Source of the DNA: JBFJWU01 sp041623475 [NCBI: bacterium]
Lineage (GTDB): Bacteria; J088
DNA length: 9,256 nucleotides
Direction: 5' to 3'
Assembly (NCBI GenBank): GCA_041623475.1
Contig: JBFJWU010000115.1
Span: 1 to 9,256 of the forward strand
Part shown: positions 5,785 through 9,256 of the stretch, piece after piece
Layout: every line of letters starts with the position of its first letter
How positions within the stretch are numbered: position 1 is the first letter of the stretch
Translations under genes and position numbers: made by a program
The notes under the pieces: model-generated
Databases searched by the model: none
Seen by the model: only the letters and a program-made list of their open reading frames with translations
What the model was told of the DNA's origin: nothing

Positions 5785-6699
5785 TTACTCCTGCTCGCTG
5801 TCGGTGGATTCGACATCGGCTGATTCTGTTGCCTCGGCAACCTCGCCGTCCGATTCATCCGCAGTTTCATCTTTTTCCGTCGGTTCTGGCTCGGGCTCGG
5901 ACAGGTTCATCATCTTTGCCACAGTCATCTGGTTTTGGGCCCAACCGTCCCACGCGTCCTGTTCAACAACCATCACGGTGCTGCGCATCAGGTAGTGGCT
6001 GACACCGCACAGTTCGGTACAAAGGACCTGGAAATTGCCGGTCTTGATCGGGGTGGCCCAGGATTCAGTGATAATCCCGGGAACCGCATCCATCTTGATC
6101 CGGAACTCAGGAATATAAAAACTGTGGATGACATCTTTGGCCCGCATACTGAACTTGGCCGGCCGATCCTTGGGCAGAAACAATGGTCCAAAGACAAGCT
6201 GGTCATCGTGGCTGGCCGGGTCGTCGGGATCGACACCGAAAAAGTTTGAATTAGAAAACAATTTTGGATTCGTCCGCCCCAGCACACCGTCCTCGCCAGG
6301 CAAGCGGTAACCCCACGCCCATTGCCACCCCAGCACGTCAACTTCCATCGCGTCTTCAGGTGCGTCCAGGTAATTGGCGTAGATCCCCAGCGCGGGGCCC
6401 AACAGAATCACGCAGCCGATCGAAACAATAATGATCAGCGTCTTTTCCAGTTTGTGGTTCTCGTGCCAGTTTTTGGCAACGAGTCCGTCGCGGGTACTGA
6501 ACTTCATGATCGACACACCCATGATCAGGTGCAGGACGACAAAGACGATGCCGGTCACAATTGTCGTGATCACCAGCGTGTCATCGATACTGCTCCAATT
6601 GGAAGCCAGTTCCGGGAACCACCAGACCTTGGAAATGACCAGCGCGGCACCACCGATGCCGATGCCGAACATGATCAAAGCTAACGTTGTTGCGACCAT
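5785..6699 (-). CDS. coxB: Cytochrome c oxidase subunit II with CuA centre
   Basis: A 304-residue subunit that accepts electrons from cytochrome c through the binuclear CuA centre in a periplasmic cupredoxin domain. All CuA ligands are visible: H192 (VIHSFYIPEF), C227, E229, C231 and H235 (CTELCGVSH) and M238. The aromatic patch GWQWAWGY (124-131) matches the electron-entry region. Three hydrophobic segments precede the domain (about 4-27, 41-63, 86-107), one more than the usual two; the first has no evident cleavage site or lipobox. A loop of about 35 residues (133-167) follows the aromatic patch. The C-terminus from about 268 is a low-complexity acidic tail (EPEPEPTEKDE...). No CXXCH motif occurs, so this is aa3 and not caa3. 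The ATG at 6699 abuts a TAG; AAGGA lies 7 bases upstream. Confidence 0.96.
   Translation of the reverse strand: MVATTLALIMFGIGIGGAALVISKVWWFPELASNWSSIDDTLVITTIVTGIVFVVLHLIMGVSIMKFSTRDGLVAKNWHENHKLEKTLIIIVSIGCVILLGPALGIYANYLDAPEDAMEVDVLGWQWAWGYRLPGEDGVLGRTNPKLFSNSNFFGVDPDDPASHDDQLVFGPLFLPKDRPAKFSMRAKDVIHSFYIPEFRIKMDAVPGIITESWATPIKTGNFQVLCTELCGVSHYLMRSTVMVVEQDAWDGWAQNQMTVAKMMNLSEPEPEPTEKDETADESDGEVAEATESADVESTDSEQE
5788..5792 (-). promoter_or_regulatory. Ribosome binding site deciding the coxA start
   Basis: AGGAG on the minus strand, formed by the last codons of coxB, lies 7 bases before the ATG at 5780. It fixes the coxA start within 4 bases of the coxB stop. Confidence 0.65.
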
Positions 6700-6783
6700 C
6701 TATCCGTCCTTTTCCTGCAGGAACTGAATGTCTGTCAGCAGACTGACGTAAACAAGTTCGAATTCTGTCATTGAATATTTCAT
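6700..6783 (-). CDS. Possible 27-codon mini-ORF between ctaB and coxB
   Basis: On the minus strand an ATG at 6783 overlaps the ctaB TGA as ATGA, and the frame runs 27 codons to a TAG that directly abuts the coxB ATG. The peptide starts MKYSMTEFELVYVSLL and ends DIQFLQEKDG. It is not a membrane helix, but could form a short amphipathic helix with acidic and hydrophobic faces. The coxB ribosome binding site lies within its last codons. No strong Shine-Dalgarno precedes its own start, so it would depend on re-initiation after ctaB. It may be a translational relay that couples ctaB to coxB, a microprotein, or chance. The exact tiling favours the first, but coding status is unproven. Confidence 0.35.
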   Translation of the reverse strand: MKYSMTEFELVYVSLLTDIQFLQEKDG

Positions 6784-7712
6784 ATGCCGATTACCCATCG
6801 TCCGGGGCCAGCATCGACCATGACCACGCACATCAGCGCGGCGAGGTACAGGACAGATGCCAGGAACATGCGTCGTGCCGCCGGTACCGTTACCGGCTGC
6901 CGAACAAACTGGACTGTCCGAAACAGGTAATACGCCGTCATGGCCGTTGCCAGCACCAGGTAAGCGTCGCCCGCGACACCTGCCGCGTACACCAGCGCAA
7001 CGGCCGGAACCAACGCCAGGTTCCAGGCCAGCATATGGCGACGGGTCACGGCCTCGCCCCTGGCCACTGGCAGGATTGGCAGTTTCGCACGTCGGTATTC
7101 CGATTCGCGAATCAGTCCCAATGCCCAGAAATGGGGTGGCTGCCAGATGAACATCACCCCAAACAGGATCCACGCTGGAATCCCGATTTCACCGGTTACA
7201 GCTGCCCAGCCGATCAGCGGCGGTGCCGCACCGGCGATTCCGCCAATAGACGTACACAGCGGTGTTGTTCGCTTTAGCCAGACGGTATAGATCAGGACGT
7301 AGAAAAGAATCGTCGAAACGGCCAGGACAGCCGTCAGCAGATTGACAGCCCAGCTGAGCAGGACAAATGACCCGGCTCCAAGGAAAATCCCCAGTGCCAG
7401 GGCCTCGCCACCTGTGACCCGGCCGGTTGGCAGCGCGCGGTGGTTCGTACGGGCCATGAACCTGTCAACCTCGCGGTCGACAAAGTTATTCAGGGTGCTG
7501 CTGGATCCTGCCGCAAGTCCGGTACCCAACAGGGTCAGGAAGACAAGTTGCACGTCAGGCATGCCGCCCTGGGCCAGCCACATTCCAGCAAACGTCGTAA
7601 CCAGGACCAGCAGTGTGATCCGTGGTTTGGTCAGTTGCCAGTAGTCCTGCACCCGGCTGAAAACCGGGTGCCCGGATCCAATATTGCCGTTGATTGTGCC
7701 CGTTGCAGCCAA
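6780..7712 (-). CDS. ctaB: Protoheme IX farnesyltransferase (heme O synthase)
   Basis: A 310-residue membrane enzyme of the UbiA prenyltransferase superfamily. It attaches a farnesyl group from farnesyl diphosphate to the heme B vinyl, making heme O, the precursor of heme A. The first Asp-rich motif is clear: N75-xxx-D79-xxx-D83 followed by MARTNHRALPTG. The second conserved region reads YTVWLKRTTP, then IGGIAGAAPPLIGW; QPPHFWALGL is also typical. About eight to nine hydrophobic segments are present. The longest possible frame begins with TTG at 7712, because an in-frame TGA lies 12 bases upstream. There is no good Shine-Dalgarno there, and a GTG at codon 21, just before DYWQLTKPRI, is an alternative start. 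It is preceded by a 220-base gap and followed by a 4-base overlap with the mini-ORF. Confidence 0.95.
   Translation of the reverse strand: MAATGTINGNIGSGHPVFSRVQDYWQLTKPRITLLVLVTTFAGMWLAQGGMPDVQLVFLTLLGTGLAAGSSSTLNNFVDREVDRFMARTNHRALPTGRVTGGEALALGIFLGAGSFVLLSWAVNLLTAVLAVSTILFYVLIYTVWLKRTTPLCTSIGGIAGAAPPLIGWAAVTGEIGIPAWILFGVMFIWQPPHFWALGLIRESEYRRAKLPILPVARGEAVTRRHMLAWNLALVPAVALVYAAGVAGDAYLVLATAMTAYYLFRTVQFVRQPVTVPAARRMFLASVLYLAALMCVVMVDAGPGRWVIGI
7649..7671. repeat. 8-bp perfect inverted repeat inside the 5' end of ctaB
   Basis: GCACCCGG (7649-7656) and CCGGGTGC (7664-7671) are exact reverse complements separated by 7 bases. In ctaB mRNA they could form a GC-rich hairpin over codons about 14-21, next to the alternative GTG start at codon 21. 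It may be only coding sequence; a role in ctaB translation is speculative. Confidence 0.4.
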
Positions 7713-7932
7713 ATTAATACTTGCTCATCTGTGCCGGTGCCAATTGGCCCCGGATCGGTTGTTTGATACGATTTTTCGTCTTGCCGGGCGCGGGTCCCGC
7801 TGCGAAATCCCCCTGATTCGCATGCAATCAGGAAAGAAAACAGGGTAGCAGAACAGTGCGAATGCGGCGAACGCTGGCAACCGGTTTGCCCTCACCACAG
7901 GCACAGTGTCACAGCCATTCGTGGCGGGTTGA
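7713..7932. other. Longest gap in the cox array (SCO-ctaB), no convincing gene
   Basis: The 220 bases between the SCO stop and the ctaB start contain no recognisable gene. On the minus strand a 56-codon frame (7725-7895, GTG start) ends 12 bases before ctaB, but it has no Shine-Dalgarno and an unconvincing composition. A 7-bp inverted repeat, CCTGATT/AATCAGG with a 7-base loop, lies at 7812-7832; it lacks a following T-run on either strand, so it is not a standard terminator. A weak promoter-like pair lies at the ctaB end. Elsewhere in the array gaps are 0-24 bases, so this spacing suggests regulation between ctaA-SCO and ctaB onward. Confidence 0.6.
7714..7743 (-). promoter_or_regulatory. 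Possible promoter just before ctaB
   Basis: On the minus strand TTGGCA (7743-7738; 5 of 6 to the sigma-70 -35 box) is followed after 18 bases by TATTAA (7719-7714; 4 of 6 to the -10 box). Transcription would start at or just after the TTG at 7712, which would then be missing from the mRNA. That would favour the alternative GTG start at codon 21. Weak and unproven; such pairs arise by chance. Confidence 0.25.
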
Positions 7933-8661
7933 CTAGTTGACTTTGGCTGTCAACTGCCTGGCAATATCGACCGGATCAAGGGGAGGAGCAAAAGCCCCGA
8001 CCACCTGGCCATCCGGATTGACCAGCAGGACCGCCTGTGTATGGTCGACCATTAATTCCGGCTGGTGTTTATCGTCCGATGCCGAGTGGCCCCCGTCATC
8101 GTGCGGCTGGTGCCCCGTTGTGCCACCGTGCTCGGCACCGTGTTGAAAGACGACACCTACCGCGCCGGCAAGCGGCTTGACCACAGTGATATCCCCATGC
8201 AGGCCGATAAATCGCGGATCAAACGATCCCAGGTATTCAGCAAGTACCCGGGGAGAATCCCGATCCGGGTCGACGCTGACCAGCACCACGGCTGCCTTGT
8301 CGGCCACTTCCGGGGCATGTGCATCAAGCAGTTTCCAGGTCTGTGCCAGGGTCGACATTGTCGTCGGACACACATCCGGGCAATGGGTAAATCCAAAAAA
8401 CAGCAAAGTCCAGCGGTCTTTGAATATCCCCTGGTCAATCACTTTCCCGGAATGATCGGTCATGCTGAACGCCGGAATCGTTGGCCCGATTCCGCTGGTC
8501 TGTGTTGGCGGGTGGTCGCTCTGGTCAAGTAAATGCGGCGCCCCCAGCAGAAAAACGATGGCCGCCACCAGCAGCACCAGGGCGACACCGGCAACAGGTA
8601 GCAATAATTGGCGCCACCCGCCGGTCGGCGCGGGTGCCCTGTCCGGGCGTCGCGCACTCAT
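7933..8661 (-). CDS. sco: SCO1/SenC/PrrC-family copper chaperone
   Basis: A 242-residue membrane-anchored thioredoxin-fold protein that delivers copper, or reduces the CuA cysteines, for oxidase subunit II. One N-terminal helix (about 18-40) anchors it with the domain in the periplasm. The copper ligands are present: C94 and C98 in THCPDVCPTT, and H207 in DHTQAVLLVNPDG. The fold is supported by WTLLFFGFTHC and VVLVSVDPDRDSP. Between them lies an insertion with six histidines (H174, H178, H184, H187, H192, H199) in a Gly/Asp-rich loop just before the ligand His, longer than in most family members. The ATG at 8661 overlaps the ctaA stop as ATGA; an in-frame start at 8721 would lie inside ctaA. 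A 220-base gap follows before ctaB. Confidence 0.94.
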   Translation of the reverse strand: MSARRPDRAPAPTGGWRQLLLPVAGVALVLLVAAIVFLLGAPHLLDQSDHPPTQTSGIGPTIPAFSMTDHSGKVIDQGIFKDRWTLLFFGFTHCPDVCPTTMSTLAQTWKLLDAHAPEVADKAAVVLVSVDPDRDSPRVLAEYLGSFDPRFIGLHGDITVVKPLAGAVGVVFQHGAEHGGTTGHQPHDDGGHSASDDKHQPELMVDHTQAVLLVNPDGQVVGAFAPPLDPVDIARQLTAKVN

Positions 8662-9256
8662 ACTGGCGCTGCCTGCTGCGCGCGGCCAAACCCACCCAGC
8701 AGTTCGACCTGCACAACACACAGGGAAATGATCCCGGCGGCAACGATTACGTGCAACGTCGTCATCGGAATCGCCAGATCAAACAGCACAGAACCGAAAC
8801 CCAGAACAACCTGAACCAGAACCACCCAGACCAGTATCCTTGCCGCGCGCGCTGCCACCGGACTTGTCCGGTCGTCCCGTCGTACGTTTGCCATCAACGG
8901 CATCGTCAAGCCAGCCAGCACGACCCCGACGACCCGGTGCAGCATGTGAATGGTCTGGATCGAGCCGTCCGGGACCAGCGAGCCATGGCATAGCGGGATA
9001 TCGGGGCAGGCCAGGCCGGCCCCGTTGTGCCGCATCCAGGCACCAACCAGGATCTGGAAAAACGCCAGCCCGAAAACAACCCGCGCCAGTACCAGCGGAG
9101 CCCCGTCGGCCCGGACGGGAACTTCACGACGACCCAGGCGCCACCAGACCAGAACAACCGCTGACAGGTACAGCGTGCTGACCCCCATATGGATCGAAAT
9201 TATTTCGCGGGGGATCTCCCAGATGACAGTCAGGCCCCCAAGCAGCACTTGCGCCA
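8658..9256 (-). CDS. ctaA: Heme A synthase (COX15/CtaA), C-terminal part, cut by window end
   Basis: The last 198 codons of the membrane enzyme that oxidises the heme O C8 methyl to a formyl, giving heme A. The reading frame is open to the window edge, so the start is missing. Visible hallmarks are EIISIHMGVS (His at about base 9191), RHNGAGLACPDIPLCHG with a Cys pair at about 9008 and 8990, HMLHRVVGV (His at about 8939) and TLHVIVAAGI (His at about 8753). The histidines match the heme-binding positions of the family and the Cys pair its extracytoplasmic disulfide loop. About five membrane segments remain. The stop overlaps the SCO start as ATGA. With ctaB downstream, the whole heme B to heme A route is in one array. 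Confidence 0.93.
   Translation of the reverse strand, partial: AQVLLGGLTVIWEIPREIISIHMGVSTLYLSAVVLVWWRLGRREVPVRADGAPLVLARVVFGLAFFQILVGAWMRHNGAGLACPDIPLCHGSLVPDGSIQTIHMLHRVVGVVLAGLTMPLMANVRRDDRTSPVAARAARILVWVVLVQVVLGFGSVLFDLAIPMTTLHVIVAAGIISLCVVQVELLGGFGRAQQAAPV

Noticed and set aside
5781-5870. A 30-residue N-terminal extension of CoxA starting at 5870
   Set aside because: It would lie in the coxB acidic tail region in another frame. The ATG at 5780 has AGGAG at a 7-base spacing, and the extension lacks subunit I similarity.
5785-6699. A caa3-type oxidase with cytochrome c fused to subunit II
   Set aside because: No CXXCH heme-c motif follows the CuA domain; the C-terminus is an acidic tail only.
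7812-7832. Inverted repeat CCTGATT/AATCAGG as a transcription terminator after SCO
   Set aside because: On the minus strand the T-rich run lies before, not after, the stem, and the stem is AT-rich. It does not fit an intrinsic terminator.
7725-7895. A 56-codon minus-strand frame in the SCO-ctaB gap, in frame with ctaB and ended by TGA 12 bases before it
   Set aside because: It has a GTG start without Shine-Dalgarno, an Arg/Pro/Asn-rich second half and no recognisable motif. I could not support it as a gene or as a broken N-terminal part of CtaB.
8662-8721. A 20-residue N-terminal extension of SCO starting at 8721
   Set aside because: It overlaps the end of ctaA. The ATG at 8661 forms an ATGA junction and gives a normal membrane anchor.

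Overview
The window reads as a chromosomal respiratory locus from an aerobic Gram-negative bacterium. Base composition is moderately GC-rich, there are clear AGGAGG-type ribosome binding sites, and there is a lipoprotein with a lipobox. The gene order ctaA - SCO - ctaB - coxB - coxA - coxC - coxC-like - subunit IV - small membrane protein - DUF420 (ctaM) is of a kind I associate with Planctomycetota and some other environmental lineages. The VWA-like lipoprotein also fits Planctomycetota or Myxococcota. This taxonomic guess is weak; the sequence alone does not settle it.

Plus strand, 1-1224: the last 47 codons of a medium-chain NAD(P)H:quinone oxidoreductase/zinc-type dehydrogenase overlap by 4 bases the TTG start of a lipoprotein. 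Its body looks like a von Willebrand factor A domain with every metal-binding (MIDAS) motif lost.

Minus strand, 1249-9256: one long array, read from right to left, encodes an aa3-type (A1 class) cytochrome c oxidase and much of its assembly machinery. It contains heme A synthase (CtaA, cut off by the window edge), a SCO copper chaperone with a His-rich insert, heme O synthase (CtaB), a possible 27-codon mini-ORF fitted exactly between ctaB and coxB, subunit II (CuA, three predicted membrane segments, acidic tail), subunit I (all heme, CuB and proton-channel residues present), two different subunit III proteins in tandem, subunit IV, an unrecognised 84-residue membrane protein, a DUF420/CtaM protein, and finally a limonene-1,2-epoxide hydrolase-family enzyme. 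The array converges on the lipoprotein gene with only 24 bases between stop codons.

The genes fit one pathway. CtaB and CtaA convert heme B to heme O and then heme A. SCO probably supplies copper to CuA of subunit II. CtaM is known to help mature heme-A oxidases in Firmicutes. Subunits I-IV form the proton-pumping terminal oxidase. No CXXCH heme-c motif is present in subunit II or elsewhere, so electrons must come from a separate cytochrome c. No Cox11/CtaG or Surf1 gene is in view. Genes are tightly packed (4-base ATGA/GTGA overlaps at ctaA/SCO, ctaB/mini-ORF and coxA/coxC-like). The one sizeable gap is the 220 bases between SCO and ctaB, which may hold an internal promoter.

I do not see a clearly new biological system. 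The less explained items are the degenerate VWA lipoprotein, the 84-residue membrane protein, the mini-ORF, the subunit III paralogue without its conserved acidic residues, and the epoxide hydrolase attached to a cox operon.
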